Shown: positions 49,328 to 58,854 of the stretch, piece by piece
Position numbering within the stretch: position 1 is the stretch's first letter
Layout: every line of letters begins with the position of its first letter
Assembly: GCF_003337735.1 (NCBI RefSeq)
Contig: NZ_QPJY01000002.1
Span: 124,001-188,000, forward strand
Source of the DNA: Thioalbus denitrificans
GTDB lineage: Bacteria; Pseudomonadota; Gammaproteobacteria; DSM-26407
Length of the DNA: 64,000 nucleotides
Direction of reading: 5' to 3'
Program-made: the position numbers and the translations under genes
Notes under the pieces: model-generated
Databases searched by the model: none
Seen by the model: only the letters and a program-made list of their open reading frames with translations
Told to the model about the DNA's origin: nothing

Positions 49328-49738
49328 ATGAACAGAGTCCTGCTATTGCTGCTGAGTGTACTGATGACCCCGGTCGCCGCGACGGAACGGGAACAGGTCG
49401 AACTGCCGCCGATGATGCGCGAGCACATGCTCGCCAACATGCGCGACCACCTGGAATCCCTCAACGGGATCCTCGAGCACCTCGCCGCGGGACGGATGGA
49501 CCAGGCCGCGGAGCTGGCCGAGCAGCGGCTGGGCATGAGCTCCCTGGACGACCACGGGGCGGCGCACATGGCCCCCTACATGCCGGAACGCATGCAGGCG
49601 CTCGGGACGGACATGCACCACGCCGCCAGCCGTTTCGCCCGCGTGGCCCAGGAGGGCGACCCCCTGCCGGCCTACCGGGCACTGGCGGAGGTGACGGGGG
49701 CCTGCGTGGCCTGTCACGGCGCCTACCGGGTCCACTGA
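49328..49738 (+). CDS. Exported monohaem cytochrome c (c'/c556-like)
   Basis: 136 residues from MNRVLLLLLSVLMTPVAATE, a signal peptide; AAAGGAG precedes the ATG. The mature part is helical with one haem site, CVACH, 12 residues from the C-terminus, the layout of cytochromes c'/c556. Its Met- and His-rich helices (MMREHMLANMRDHLE) may supply the sixth ligand. A soluble periplasmic electron carrier or gas-binding protein is likely. Confidence 0.8.
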   Translation: MNRVLLLLLSVLMTPVAATEREQVELPPMMREHMLANMRDHLESLNGILEHLAAGRMDQAAELAEQRLGMSSLDDHGAAHMAPYMPERMQALGTDMHHAASRFARVAQEGDPLPAYRALAEVTGACVACHGAYRVH

Positions 49739-49850
49739 GAGCGGGGGCGCGCCCGTCCGTTCCGGAGACTTTTCATCGCCTCCTGACCGGGCTGCATGGA
49801 TTCCAGACCCCGGAACAGGGGCGCCCCGGGAGAGCTGCCCGGATTCAACC

Positions 49851-50033
49851 ATGGAACCGTATCGCTATCTCGAACAGGTTTCCCGCGAATTCGACCGGAT
49901 CCGCACCCGGCAGCAGGCCGAGACGGTCCTGGACGAGCTGGAGTTTCTCTACGACGCCCTGGATCCCGAGTTCCAGGATCTCTGCACGGATCTCATCGAG
50001 CGGCTGACACGCCGGCTCCGGGAGCTGGCGTGA
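49851..50033 (+). CDS. Small helical hypothetical protein
   Basis: 60 residues, MEPYRYLEQVSREFDRIRTR, then an all-helical Arg/Glu/Leu-rich pattern. No convincing ribosome site lies upstream. Its stop overlaps the start of the next gene by four nt (GTGA), which supports translation as a coupled pair. Function unknown. Confidence 0.5.
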   Translation: MEPYRYLEQVSREFDRIRTRQQAETVLDELEFLYDALDPEFQDLCTDLIERLTRRLRELA

Positions 50034-50917
50034 GCGGGATCAGCTGCTACTCGATCCGGCGCCTCTGCCCCCTGCGCAGCACCATCCAGGTGGCCCAGGA
50101 CGAAACCGCGCGGGCAGTGAGCTACGACGGCGTCAACTGGCAGATCCAGGTGCTGAGCCAGTGGTCCCAGAACCGCTGGGGCAGCCTCAACGCGGGGGAC
50201 CGGGGCGGGGGCAGCTACGCCCTCTATGCCGTCTGGTCGGCCGGCGAAGGCATCGCCTTCCTGCCGCGCAACCCCATGCTGAGCCGCACGGAGTTGGAGG
50301 CGGCGAGCGCGGAGCTGCTCCGCATCCTGCCCTCCCTCGATGTGCCGTTCCCGCCCGGGGACCCCTACGAGCTGTGGTGGCTCGACACCCGCGATGAACC
50401 CCTGGCGCTGCTCGCCAGCGCCGTCAACCGTCTCGACCTGGCCGGGGGAGTGATGCCGCGCTGGCGGGCCCTGCCCGACGGCGAGGTCAGCTATGGTCCG
50501 GCCGGGGCCAGCCACGAGCGGCTGCAGCTGGAGCAGCGGGTGCGCGCCGCCGCGGGCGGACCCAGCCGGGCCCAGTGGTTCCGGCGTGACGAATCGGGCC
50601 GCGGGGTGCCTATCGAGGGCGGCGGGCCGCTGCACTGCCCCGGGGGCCTGGGGCCGGGGCACTTTCCGGTCCTGCCCCTGCGGGAGCATTGGGACGATCC
50701 GGTCACGGCCACCCTGGTGCGGGACTACCTGGAGTGGATGGCGCCGGTGCTGCTGACCCAGGGGGGATTTCCGGACCAGACCCGGCTGCGGCTGGAGACG
50801 GCCGCGCGCAGGCGCGTCCTGGAAGTGGATAATCTCTACCGCCTCTACCCCGATGTGGTCGATGAGGACAACCTGAAGGCGGCGCTGGTGGAGGCCGCCC
50901 TGCGCAAGCGTGCGTGA
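50030..50917 (+). CDS. Hypothetical protein, 295 residues
   Basis: Starts at GTG 50030, inside the stop of the small helical gene. The N-terminus (CYSIRRLCPLRSTIQVAQDE) is unusual in having two early Cys and no signal sequence. Regions WRALPDGEVSYGPAGASHE and WMAPVLLTQGGFPDQTRLRL are distinctive but match no family that I know. Probably cytoplasmic. Followed 32 nt later by the HNH gene. Confidence 0.6.
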   Translation: MSGISCYSIRRLCPLRSTIQVAQDETARAVSYDGVNWQIQVLSQWSQNRWGSLNAGDRGGGSYALYAVWSAGEGIAFLPRNPMLSRTELEAASAELLRILPSLDVPFPPGDPYELWWLDTRDEPLALLASAVNRLDLAGGVMPRWRALPDGEVSYGPAGASHERLQLEQRVRAAAGGPSRAQWFRRDESGRGVPIEGGGPLHCPGGLGPGHFPVLPLREHWDDPVTATLVRDYLEWMAPVLLTQGGFPDQTRLRLETAARRRVLEVDNLYRLYPDVVDEDNLKAALVEAALRKRA

Positions 50918-50949
50918 GCAACTCGTACTGAAACACCGGAGGAGACACG

Positions 50950-51327
50950 ATGGCAGGCAGGCAACCGGACAATGGCAGGCTCGACCGCGTGGTGGCCGAG
51001 GCCCGCCGCCAGCGCGAGGAGCGGGAAAAGGGCTACCGCGAGCGGGCCCTGAAGCTCTATCCCTGGGTCTGCGGACGCTGCGGCAGGGAGTTCACCCGCG
51101 AGAACGTGCGGGAGCTGACGGTCCACCACAAGGATCACAACCACGACAACAATCCCCTGGACGGCAGCAACTGGGAGCTGCTGTGCCTCTACTGCCACGA
51201 CAACGAGCACCAGCGCTACCTGGAGGCGGCCAGCGGCCTGGGAGCGGGGAGCGGCGGGACGAACGGCGACGCGGCGACCCACAATCCGTTCGCGGGACTC
51301 AAGGATCTGCTCAAGGGGAGCCGGTGA
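50950..51327 (+). CDS. yajD: YajD-like HNH nuclease
   Basis: 125 residues, GGAGGAG before the ATG. The HNH fold is complete: CGRCGREF supplies the first zinc pair, VHHKDHNHDNN the active-site His and LLCLYCHDNEHQR the second zinc pair and the final His. The C-terminal tail is polar. YajD proteins are small proteobacterial HNH proteins of unknown physiological role. Confidence 0.9.
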   Translation: MAGRQPDNGRLDRVVAEARRQREEREKGYRERALKLYPWVCGRCGREFTRENVRELTVHHKDHNHDNNPLDGSNWELLCLYCHDNEHQRYLEAASGLGAGSGGTNGDAATHNPFAGLKDLLKGSR

Positions 51328-51405
51328 CCGGCAGGCGCAGCTTCCGGGCCGGCCGACAACCCATGCAGTGGCTATGGCAGCTAGCCGGCGGTTGCGCCCG
51401 CCGCT

Positions 51406-52287
51406 TCAGCGGAAACGGTTCCCGGAGGCGGTCCGCGCCGGCGTGGTCCGTCGCCGGGTCAGCACCAGAGCGATGCCGCCGAGAATGGCGGCGGAGGCGA
51501 GCCCCAGGCGCAGCGTGAGGAGTTCATCCAGCAGCAGGACGCCCCCAAGGGCGGTGATGACGGGCACCGAGAGCTGGATGGTGGCGGCCTGGGTGGCGGC
51601 GAGGCCGGCCAGCGCGGCGTACCAGACGACATAGCCCAGCCCGGAGGCCACGGCGCCGGAGAGAACGGCGAGGAGCAGGCCGGCGCTGTCCGCCCGGGCC
51701 TCGCCGGCCAGCAGGAAGGGCGTCATGGCGGCCAGCGCCAGGGGCACGGCGCCGAGGAAGTTTCCGGCGCTGGCCCGCAGGGGCTCGGTCACGCCGCGGC
51801 CGCGCAGGGAGTAGAGGCCCCAGGCCATCCCGGCGCCGGCCATCAACCCCGCGCCCAGGGGCTCGGGGGCGGCAATCCCGGGCAGCAGCAGGTAGACCAG
51901 GCCGGCGACCGCCAGCAGGATGCCCGCGCCGCTGCGCCGGGTGGGCGCCTCGCCGGCGCGCAGGCCGGCGCCGATCATGGTGAGCTGTACCGCCGCGAAG
52001 AGGATCAGTGCGCCCGTGGCGGCGGTCAGGGAGCGATAGGCAAAGGAGAAGCAGATCGCGTAGGCGAACAGCGCCGCGGCCGCCACCCAGTCGGGCCGGG
52101 TCCAGGCGCTGCCGCGGCGGATGCGCACGATGAGCCACAGGGTCAGGGCGCCGGAGGCCAGGCGGACCAAGGTGAAGGTCGCCGCGTCGATGGGTGTCGA
52201 GTCCAGCGCCTGGCGGGCGAGCAGGGAATTGGCGGCGAAGGCCAGCATGGCCAGGGCCGTCAGCAGAAGGGTGCGCAGCCGCGGCAA
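51406..52287 (-). CDS. EamA/DMT-family transporter
   Basis: 293 residues with ten hydrophobic helices in two EamA repeats; LRTLLLTALAMLAFAANSLL and SGAVASGLGYVVWYAALAGL mark the beginning of each half. The family exports or imports metabolites such as amino acids and purine nucleosides; the substrate cannot be told. It is convergent with the HNH gene and has its own predicted promoter upstream. Confidence 0.9.
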   Translation of the reverse strand: MPRLRTLLLTALAMLAFAANSLLARQALDSTPIDAATFTLVRLASGALTLWLIVRIRRGSAWTRPDWVAAAALFAYAICFSFAYRSLTAATGALILFAAVQLTMIGAGLRAGEAPTRRSGAGILLAVAGLVYLLLPGIAAPEPLGAGLMAGAGMAWGLYSLRGRGVTEPLRASAGNFLGAVPLALAAMTPFLLAGEARADSAGLLLAVLSGAVASGLGYVVWYAALAGLAATQAATIQLSVPVITALGGVLLLDELLTLRLGLASAAILGGIALVLTRRRTTPARTASGNRFR

Positions 52288-52468
52288 TGGATGTTCCAGT
52301 TTCCTTCCCCCCTCAGCCGGAGGCGCCGGTCATGGCACGCCCGGCACCTCGGTCAATCGGTTCCAGCGCGCATCGGCGAAGCGTCCGGGGTCGATTCGCC
52401 TGTACCTGAACTCAACAGTCAGAAATATTGACGACGCAGCCGCAGGGAATCGTCCCGGCGGTTCCGGG

Positions 52469-52503
52469 AGTATATCAACCTGTACATGTTTCGATAAAAC
52501 ATG
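52469..52503 (-). promoter_or_regulatory. Predicted promoter and operator of the EamA gene
   Basis: On the minus strand a good -10 TATACT (plus 52469-52474) lies 17 nt from a poor -35. The perfect inverted repeat CATGTTT-cgata-AAACATG (52485-52503) covers the -35 region, as an operator would. The region 52430-52550 is AT-rich. The rest of the 320-nt gap shows no gene. Confidence 0.4.
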
Positions 52504-52575
52504 ATGATAGCGCGTTATATTGGAGTGAAATCCCGTTTTTAGAGGACAATGACGCCAGCCCTCGCTTGACCTTTG

Positions 52576-52617
52576 TCCCTTATCCCTTAACCCTTCTCCT
52601 TAATCCCCTATCCCGCC
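52576..52617 (-). repeat. Degenerate G-rich heptamer array at the glcB stop (possible G-quadruplex)
   Basis: Read on the minus strand, GGGATAGGGG, then GGGTTAAGGGATAAGGG are six 7-nt units of GGGATAA type. Five G-runs of three or more occur within 37 nt, enough for an intramolecular G-quadruplex in the mRNA just after the glcB stop codon. Confidence 0.55.
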
Positions 52618-54788
52618 TGATCCAATGACGCCTTGAGCACCTTGCGCCAGTGATGCAGGGTGGGCTCGGTGTAGCCGTTGGGCACCTCGCGGCCGAGGAA
52701 GATGAGGTCGCGCGCGGCCTGGAAGGCGATGCCGTCGAACTCCGGGGCCATGGGGGTGTAGAGGGGATCGCCGGCATTCTGGGCGTCCACCACCGCGGCC
52801 ATGCGGCGCAGGGTCTCCAGCACCTGGTCCTCGCTGACGATGCCGTGGTGGAGCCAGTTGGCCACGTGCTGACTGGAAATGCGCAGGGTGGCGCGGTCCT
52901 CCATCAGCCCCGTGTCGGTGATGTCCGGCACCTTGGAGCAGCCCACCCCCTGGTCGATCCAGCGCACCACGTAGCCGAGGATGCCCTGGATGTTGTTGTC
53001 CAGTTCCGCCTGGATTGCATCGGCGGGCCAGTCGGGCTTCCCGGCCAGCGGCAGCGAGAGGAGCTGGCCCAGGGTCGCCCGGGCATGTCCGGCGAGCTCG
53101 CGCTGGCGCGCCGCCACGTCCACCTGGTGGTAATGCATGGCGTGCAGGGTGGCGGCGGTGGGCGAGGGTACCCAGGCGCAGCTGGCGCCTGCCCGGGGGT
53201 GGGCGATTTTGGCCTCCACCATGGCACGCATCCGGTCGGGCATGGTCCACATGCCCTTGCCGATCTGGGCCCGGCCGGACAGGCCGCAGAGCAGCCCCGT
53301 GTCCACGTTCCAGTCCTCGTAGGCCAGCAGCCAGGTGGCGTTCTTCATGTCGTTCTTGCGCAGGACCGGGCCGGCCTCCATGGAGGTATGGATCTCGTCG
53401 CCGGTGCGATCGAGAAATCCGGTATTGATGAAAATGACCCGGTTGCGGGCGGCCCGGATGCACTCCTTGAGGTTGACCGTGGTGCGCCGCTCCTCGTCCA
53501 TGATGCCCATCTTGAGGGTGTCGTGGGGCAGGCCGAAGGCCTGCTCCATGCGTCCGAACAGCTCGTCGGCGAAGGCGACCTCCTCGGGGCCGTGCATCTT
53601 GGGCTTGACGATGTAGACGCTGCCGGTGCGGGAGTTGCGCACGCTGCCGGTCTCTTTCAAATCGTGCAGGGCGCAGAACACCGTCACCATGCCGTCGAGG
53701 ATTCCCTCGGGGATCTCCTCGCCCTCCGCGGTCAGGACCGCGTCGGTGGTCATCAGGTGACCCACGTTGCGCACCAGCATCAGGCTGCGCCCGGGCAGGG
53801 TGAGGATCCCGCCGTCCGGCGCGCTGTAGCTGCGGTCCGGGTTGAGCCGGCGGGTGAGGGTGGCGTCGCCTTTCCGGAAGGTGGCCTCCAGGGTGCCCTG
53901 CATGAGCCCAAGCCAGTAGCCGTACACCTGGACCTTGTCCTCGGCATCCACCGCGGCCACCGAGTCCTCGCAGTCCTGGATGGCGGTGACGGCCGCCTCG
54001 AGCACCACGTCCTTGATGTTGCCGGGGCTGTCGCGGCCCACCGGGCTGGTGGGGTCGATCTGCAGCTCGATGTGCAGGCCGTGATGGCGCAGCAGGATCG
54101 AGCGCAGCACCCCGTCCTCGTCGCGATAGCCGACAAACTGGCGCGGGTCCGCCAGCCCCGTCTCGCCGCCGTCGGACAGGGTGACCACGAGCCGTCCGTC
54201 ATGGACCGCGTAACGTCTCACCGCCGCGTAACTGCCCTGCCCGAGGGGTGCGGATTCGTCGAGCAGGGCATTGGCGTAGGCCACCACCCGGGCGCCCCGT
54301 GCCGGGTTGTAGCCCGGGCCCTTCTCAGCGCCGCCCTCCCCGGGGATGACATCGGTGCCGTAGAGGGCGTCGAAGAGGCTGCCCCAGCGGGCATTGGCCG
54401 CGTTGAGGGCGTAGCGGGCGTTGCTCAGCGGAACCACCAGCTGGGGACCGGCGATGGAGGCGATCTCCGGATCCACGTGGGTGGTGCCCACCTGGAAGTC
54501 CGGCCCCTCCGGGACGATGTAGCCGATCTCCTCCAGGAAGTGGCGGTAGGCTTCGGGATCGTGGGGCTGTCCCTTGCGGGCCAGGTGCCAGGCGTCGATG
54601 CGGGCCTGCAGCGCGTCGCGTTTCTCCAGCAGGGCGCGGTTCTTCGGCGCCAGGTCGCGGACCATGTCCGCCAGCGATTCCCAGAAGCGTTCCGGGTCGA
54701 TGCCGGTGCCCGGGGCGATTCGATCGTTTACCAGCGCATGCAGCGGCTTGGCCACCTGCAGTCCGGCCACGTTCACTCGTTCGGTCAT
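52608..54788 (-). CDS. glcB: Malate synthase G (GlcB)
   Basis: 726 residues, the length of the monomeric G isoform. It condenses glyoxylate and acetyl-CoA to malate. Diagnostic segments: [20 protein letters not shown] near the N-terminus, [40 protein letters not shown] and [20 protein letters not shown]. It is the last gene of the minus-strand glycolate unit, immediately downstream of mmsA, and consumes the glyoxylate made by GlcDEF. Confidence 0.97.
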   Translation of the reverse strand: MTERVNVAGLQVAKPLHALVNDRIAPGTGIDPERFWESLADMVRDLAPKNRALLEKRDALQARIDAWHLARKGQPHDPEAYRHFLEEIGYIVPEGPDFQVGTTHVDPEIASIAGPQLVVPLSNARYALNAANARWGSLFDALYGTDVIPGEGGAEKGPGYNPARGARVVAYANALLDESAPLGQGSYAAVRRYAVHDGRLVVTLSDGGETGLADPRQFVGYRDEDGVLRSILLRHHGLHIELQIDPTSPVGRDSPGNIKDVVLEAAVTAIQDCEDSVAAVDAEDKVQVYGYWLGLMQGTLEATFRKGDATLTRRLNPDRSYSAPDGGILTLPGRSLMLVRNVGHLMTTDAVLTAEGEEIPEGILDGMVTVFCALHDLKETGSVRNSRTGSVYIVKPKMHGPEEVAFADELFGRMEQAFGLPHDTLKMGIMDEERRTTVNLKECIRAARNRVIFINTGFLDRTGDEIHTSMEAGPVLRKNDMKNATWLLAYEDWNVDTGLLCGLSGRAQIGKGMWTMPDRMRAMVEAKIAHPRAGASCAWVPSPTAATLHAMHYHQVDVAARQRELAGHARATLGQLLSLPLAGKPDWPADAIQAELDNNIQGILGYVVRWIDQGVGCSKVPDITDTGLMEDRATLRISSQHVANWLHHGIVSEDQVLETLRRMAAVVDAQNAGDPLYTPMAPEFDGIAFQAARDLIFLGREVPNGYTEPTLHHWRKVLKASLDQAG

Positions 54789-54833
54789 GGGTCGCCTCCT
54801 GGTGTCGGTTTCCGCCGGTGCTGATGGGCCTGA

Positions 54834-56303
54834 TCAGAAGGTGCGCGACCACTCCCGCGGCCAGCGCTCCACCACCACCTTGGTCTGGGTATAGAACTCC
54901 AGGGCATGGCTGCCCTGGGCGTGAAGATCGCCGAAGAAGCTCTCCTTCCAGCCGCTGAAGGGGAAAAAGGCCATGGGTGCGGCGACGCCGATATTGATGC
55001 CCACGTTGCCGGCCTCGACCTCGTGGCGGAACCGCCGCGCCGCGGCCCCGCTCTCGGTGAACAGACAGGCCATGTTGCCGTAGGCGCCGCGATTCACCAG
55101 GCCGATGGCGGTCTCGAGGCTGTCGGCGTGGAGCAGGCCGAGGACGGGGCCGAACACCTCGGTGCCCACCAGGGGATCGTCGGGACGTACCCCGTCCAGC
55201 AGCGTCGGTCCGATGAAGTTGCCGTGGGGATAGTCGGCCAGCCGCTGTCCGCGGCCGTCCACCAGCACCCGGGCGCCGCTTGCCACCGCCCGTTCGATGT
55301 GCCCCTCGATGCGGACCCTGCTGGCCGGGGTGATCACCGGCCCCATCTGGGTGTCGTCCTCCAGTCCGTACCCTACCCGGCGCGTGGCGGCGGCCTCGCC
55401 CAGGGCGTCGAGGAAGCGCTCCCGGGCGCTGCCCACGGTGATGAGCAGCGAGGCGGCCAGGCAGCGCTGCCCGGCGCAGCCGAAGGCGCTGTCGGCCACG
55501 ATGGCGGTGGTCAGCTCCGGGTCGGCGTCGGGCATGATGACCACCGGGTTCTTGGCCCCGCCCTGGGCCTGCACCCGCTTCCCGGCGGCGGTCCCGCGGC
55601 TGTAGACATGGCGCGCCACCGGGGTGGAGCCGACGAAGCTGACAGCCCGCACGTCGGGATGATCGAGCAGGGCGTCGACCGCCGCCGCGCCGCCGTTCAC
55701 CAGGTTCACGACCCCGTCCGGCAGCCCGGTCTCCTGCACCAGCGCCATCAGTTTCTGCATCGTCGCCGGCACCCGTTCGGAGGGCTTGACCACCACGCTG
55801 TTGCCGGTGGCGATGGCATAGGGGAGGAACCAGAACGGGATCATGGCGGGGAAGTTGAACGGCGCGATGATGCCCACCACGCCCAGCGGCTGGCGGATCA
55901 GGTGCTCGTCGATCCCGCGGGCGATGTCCTCCAGGTTGCGCCCCTGCATCAGGGTGGGTATGCCGCAGGCCACCTCCACGTTCTCTATGGCCCGCTGCAG
56001 CTCGCCGTGGGACTCGGCCAGGGTCTTGCCGCACTCGCGGGTGATGGTGCGGGCGATGTCGTCGCGGTGCGCCTCCAGCAGGACCTTGAGCCGGAACAGG
56101 AACTGCACCCGCTCGGTGGCCGGTGTGCGGCGCCAGTCGCCGAAGGCGGACGCGGCGGCCCGGACCGCCGCGTCGACCTCCGCCGGGCCGCACAGGGGCA
56201 CCCGCGCCAGCAGCGCCTGGGTGGCCGGATCGTGCACCTCGGCCGTCTCCGCCGCGGGAGTCTCCCAGCGTCCGCCGATGAAATTGGGAAGGGTGCCGGC
56301 CAT
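54834..56303 (-). CDS. mmsA: Methylmalonate-semialdehyde dehydrogenase (MmsA)
   Basis: 489 residues, CoA-acylating aldehyde dehydrogenase. [20 protein letters not shown] and [14 protein letters not shown] (catalytic Cys) are MmsA hallmarks; [16 protein letters not shown] and [17 protein letters not shown] also fit. Classically it acts in valine and inositol catabolism on methylmalonate/malonate semialdehyde. In this unit it may process malonate semialdehyde or a tautomeric product of the neighbouring reductase. The start lies 3 nt after the reductase stop. Confidence 0.95.
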   Translation of the reverse strand: MAGTLPNFIGGRWETPAAETAEVHDPATQALLARVPLCGPAEVDAAVRAAASAFGDWRRTPATERVQFLFRLKVLLEAHRDDIARTITRECGKTLAESHGELQRAIENVEVACGIPTLMQGRNLEDIARGIDEHLIRQPLGVVGIIAPFNFPAMIPFWFLPYAIATGNSVVVKPSERVPATMQKLMALVQETGLPDGVVNLVNGGAAAVDALLDHPDVRAVSFVGSTPVARHVYSRGTAAGKRVQAQGGAKNPVVIMPDADPELTTAIVADSAFGCAGQRCLAASLLITVGSARERFLDALGEAAATRRVGYGLEDDTQMGPVITPASRVRIEGHIERAVASGARVLVDGRGQRLADYPHGNFIGPTLLDGVRPDDPLVGTEVFGPVLGLLHADSLETAIGLVNRGAYGNMACLFTESGAAARRFRHEVEAGNVGINIGVAAPMAFFPFSGWKESFFGDLHAQGSHALEFYTQTKVVVERWPREWSRTF

Positions 56304-56306
56304 CGC

Positions 56307-57200
56307 TCAGCCTTCCCCGTGGCCCTGGCCCGACAGCTCCTCCTGCAGCCGGAAGACGGCGGCGGAGTCGAGCTCGCCCAGCCCCCGGCCGACGAGGGCG
56401 TTGATGTACTGGGCCGCCTGCGCGGCGCCGGGCAGGGCGATGCCGAGCTCGTGGGCCGCCTGCACGGCGATGCGCATGTCCTTCTGGTGCAGGGCGGTCT
56501 TGAACCCCGGCGTGTAGTCGTCGTCGAGCATGCGCTGGCCGTGCACCTCCAGCACGCGGCTGCCGGCGAAACCGCCCAGCAGCGCGGCACGCACCCGGGC
56601 GGGGTCCACGCCCGAGGCGCGCGCGAGAATGAAGGCCTCGCCCACGCCCACCAGCGTCTGGGCGATGACCACCTGGTTGCAGGCCTTGGCCACCTGGCCG
56701 GCGCCGTTGCCGCCGATGTGGATGATGTTCCTGCCCATCGCCTCGAACAGGGGCCGCACCCGCTCGAAGGTCTCCACGGCACCGCCCGCCATGATGGAGA
56801 GGGTGCCGTCGATGGCGCCGCGCTCACCCCCGGAGACCGGCGCGTCGAGCATCTCCACGCCATGCTCCCGCAGCCGGTCGGCCATGGCCCGGGTGGCGGA
56901 GGGGGAGATGGTGCTCATGTCCACCACCACGCTGCCGGCGCGGATCGTCCCGACGAGCCCGCCGTCACCGAGGATGACCTGCTCGACATCGGGGGTGTCG
57001 GAAACCATGGTGAAGACGATGTCCGCCTGCGCGGCCACCTCCGCCGGCGAGCCGCAGGCAGCGGCCCCGGCCTCCACCAGCGGGGACATCATCTCCGCGC
57101 GGCGCGCGTGCACCGCGAGCCCATGACCCGCCCGCAGGAGATTCAGCGCCATGGGCCGTCCCATGATCCCCAGCCCGACAAACCCGACCCTTTCCTTCAT
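56307..57200 (-). CDS. 2-hydroxy-3-oxopropionate (tartronate semialdehyde) reductase-like
   Basis: 297 residues, beta-hydroxyacid dehydrogenase family. NAD loop VGFVGLGIMGRPMALNLL, the substrate-binding DAPVSGGERGAIDGTLSIM and the catalytic-Lys region GAGQVAKACNQ are intact. The details (ERGAIDGTLSIMAGG; FAGSRVLEVHGQRML) resemble GarR/GlxR more than the 3-hydroxyisobutyrate dehydrogenase MmsB, though the adjacent mmsA would also suit MmsB. It would reduce tartronate semialdehyde to glycerate. No gcl (glyoxylate carboligase) gene is seen here. Confidence 0.85.
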   Translation of the reverse strand: MKERVGFVGLGIMGRPMALNLLRAGHGLAVHARRAEMMSPLVEAGAAACGSPAEVAAQADIVFTMVSDTPDVEQVILGDGGLVGTIRAGSVVVDMSTISPSATRAMADRLREHGVEMLDAPVSGGERGAIDGTLSIMAGGAVETFERVRPLFEAMGRNIIHIGGNGAGQVAKACNQVVIAQTLVGVGEAFILARASGVDPARVRAALLGGFAGSRVLEVHGQRMLDDDYTPGFKTALHQKDMRIAVQAAHELGIALPGAAQAAQYINALVGRGLGELDSAAVFRLQEELSGQGHGEG

Positions 57201-57225
57201 CAGCGACTCCTGTTTTTTGGTTAAT

Positions 57226-57441
57226 GGACAGGATTTACAGGATTGACAGGATTTTGAGTTGAAGAAGTATTCTGCCGGTAGGGAGGTTGATGCGCCCGGA
57301 CGGGCACACGCTCATGCCGTCGCGTTCCATCTAGCAGCCTGAACACGCCGGCCTGCTGTGCCCTCAGCCGGCGTCACCGGCGCATTGACTGTCGAAAATG
57401 CTGTCTGTGAAATCCTGTTCATCCTGTAAATCCTGTCTATT
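57226..57441. repeat. Inverted pair of ACAGGATTT 9-nt repeat arrays
   Basis: Left array 57226-57256 is GGACAGGATTTACAGGATTG and continues with a third unit. Right array 57410-57441 is its reverse complement (AATAGACAGGATTTACAGGA on the minus strand). The arms are about 154 nt apart and fill the gap between the reductase gene and glcF. The intervening DNA has no gene. A third short copy is at 6065-6087. Confidence 0.75.
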
Positions 57442-57450
57442 TCGCAAAGT

Positions 57451-58668
57451 TCAGCTACAGACCTCGTCCAGCAGCTCGATCCAGTGGCGGACGGGGACGG
57501 CGGCGCCGCTTTCGATGTGGAGCTGGCAGCCGATGTTGGCGGTGGCGATGACCTCGGGCCCGCCCGACTGCAGGGCCGCGACCTTGTTGGCGAGGAGCTC
57601 TCCCGACAGTTCCGGCTGGAGCAGGGAGTAGGTGCCGGCGGAGCCGCAGCAGAGGTGGGCGTCGGGTACCGGCGTGAGCTGAAACCCGGCTCCGCGCAGG
57701 ATCGACTCCACCACGCCCCGTATCCGCTGGCCGTGCTGGAGGCTGCAGGGGCTGTGGAACGCCACCTTGCGGCCTTCAGCCCGGGCCTTCAGCCGCCCGA
57801 GGTCCTCCTGCGCCACCACCTCGGCGATGTCGCGGGCGAGTCCCGCAACCCGCCCGGCCTTCGCGGCGTAGGCGGGGTCGTTGCGCAATGCCTCGCCGTA
57901 CTCCTTGACCATGGTCCCGCAGCCGCTGGCGCTGACCACGATGGCCTCGGCGCCGGCCTCGATATGGGGCCACCAGGCGTCGATGTTACGGCGCATGAAG
58001 TCGAGCCCTTCCGCGGGTGCCGCCAGGTGGGTGCTCACGGCGCCGCAGCAGCCTGCCGAGTCGGCCCGGATCAGGGTGACGCCGAGGCGGGCGAGAACCC
58101 GGGCCGCGGCGGCGTTGGTGGCGGGCGTGGCCACCGCCTGCACGCACCCCTCCAGTACCAGCATGCGCCGGTCCCGGGCCGCGGCGAGCCAGGGTCCGGC
58201 CGGGCGCTTGGCCGGCACCTTGCGCCTCAGCGCTGTCGGCAGCAGCGGCCGGGCCAGCCGGCCCAGGGCGATGAACGGCCGGAGACGGCCGGGGTAGGGC
58301 ACCAGCGTCCGCAGCAGCCAGCGCGTCAGTCGCTCCCCGGCGGGACGCGGCACCCGCTGTTCCAGCTCGGCGCGGCCGAGGTCAGCCAGCCGCGCGTAGC
58401 GTACCCCCGAGGGGCAGGTGGTCTCGCAGGCCCGGCAGGTCAGGCAGCGATCCAGGTGCAGCTGGGTGGTGCGCGTGGGCGGCACACCCTCCAGCATCAG
58501 CTTGAGCTGGTAGATGCGCCCCCGCGGTCCGTCCAGCTCGTCGCCCAGCAGCTGGTAGGTGGGGCAGGTGGCGGTGCAGAAGCCGCAATGCACGCAGGCG
58601 CGCAGGATCGCGTCCGCCTCCCGCCCCTCGGGCGTGGCCAGGAATTCCGCTGTCAGGCTGGTCTGCAT
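57451..58668 (-). CDS. glcF: Glycolate oxidase iron-sulfur subunit GlcF
   Basis: 405 residues. Two 4Fe-4S sets: CVHCGFCTATCPTYQ (about residue 25-39) and CLTCRACETTCPSG (about residue 75-88). Two CCG modules, SAGCCGAVSTH and HLCCGSAGTYS, complete the heterodisulfide-reductase-like half. GlcF passes electrons from the FAD subunits to the quinone pool. It is separated from glcE by the 9-nt inverted-repeat element described next. Confidence 0.97.
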   Translation of the reverse strand: MQTSLTAEFLATPEGREADAILRACVHCGFCTATCPTYQLLGDELDGPRGRIYQLKLMLEGVPPTRTTQLHLDRCLTCRACETTCPSGVRYARLADLGRAELEQRVPRPAGERLTRWLLRTLVPYPGRLRPFIALGRLARPLLPTALRRKVPAKRPAGPWLAAARDRRMLVLEGCVQAVATPATNAAAARVLARLGVTLIRADSAGCCGAVSTHLAAPAEGLDFMRRNIDAWWPHIEAGAEAIVVSASGCGTMVKEYGEALRNDPAYAAKAGRVAGLARDIAEVVAQEDLGRLKARAEGRKVAFHSPCSLQHGQRIRGVVESILRGAGFQLTPVPDAHLCCGSAGTYSLLQPELSGELLANKVAALQSGGPEVIATANIGCQLHIESGAAVPVRHWIELLDEVCS

Positions 58669-58678
58669 ATCGATTTGT

Positions 58679-58847
58679 CACCACGAAGGCACGAAGGATG
58701 CGAAGAGAGATGGAACTGTTTCCGCCACCTGCCGTATCGCGCGGGCTGCGGAGTGACGGCCGAACTCTCTCGTTCGATTGCCGCGATGGAACTTCGCACC
58801 TGTCGCCTCCAGCGAATCAGCTTCGTGTTCTTCGTGCCTTCGTGGTG
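58679..58847. repeat. Inverted repeat of CACGAAGG units (about 169 bp) between glcE and glcF
   Basis: The left arm 58679-58705 (CACCACGAAGGCACGAAG plus GATGCGAAG) and right arm 58821-58847 are reverse complements at 23 of 27 positions; the first 18 are exact. Each arm has 9-nt periodicity (ACGAAGGC/ACGAAGGA). Between them no gene is supported; short frames such as MHHEGTKNTK on the minus strand merely translate the arms. Confidence 0.75.
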
Positions 58848-58854
58848 CATTGGG

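Noticed and set aside
52650-54824. Plus-strand 724-codon frame opposite malate synthase G
   Set aside because: Antisense to glcB with no motif; high-GC codon bias keeps the opposite frame open.
55985-56863. Minus-strand frame across the mmsA/reductase junction
   Set aside because: A different frame through two well-supported genes; Arg/Pro-rich content with no domain.
58653-58850. Frame beginning MHHEGTKNTK on the minus strand
   Set aside because: It only translates the CACGAAGG repeat arms; no ribosome site and no domain.
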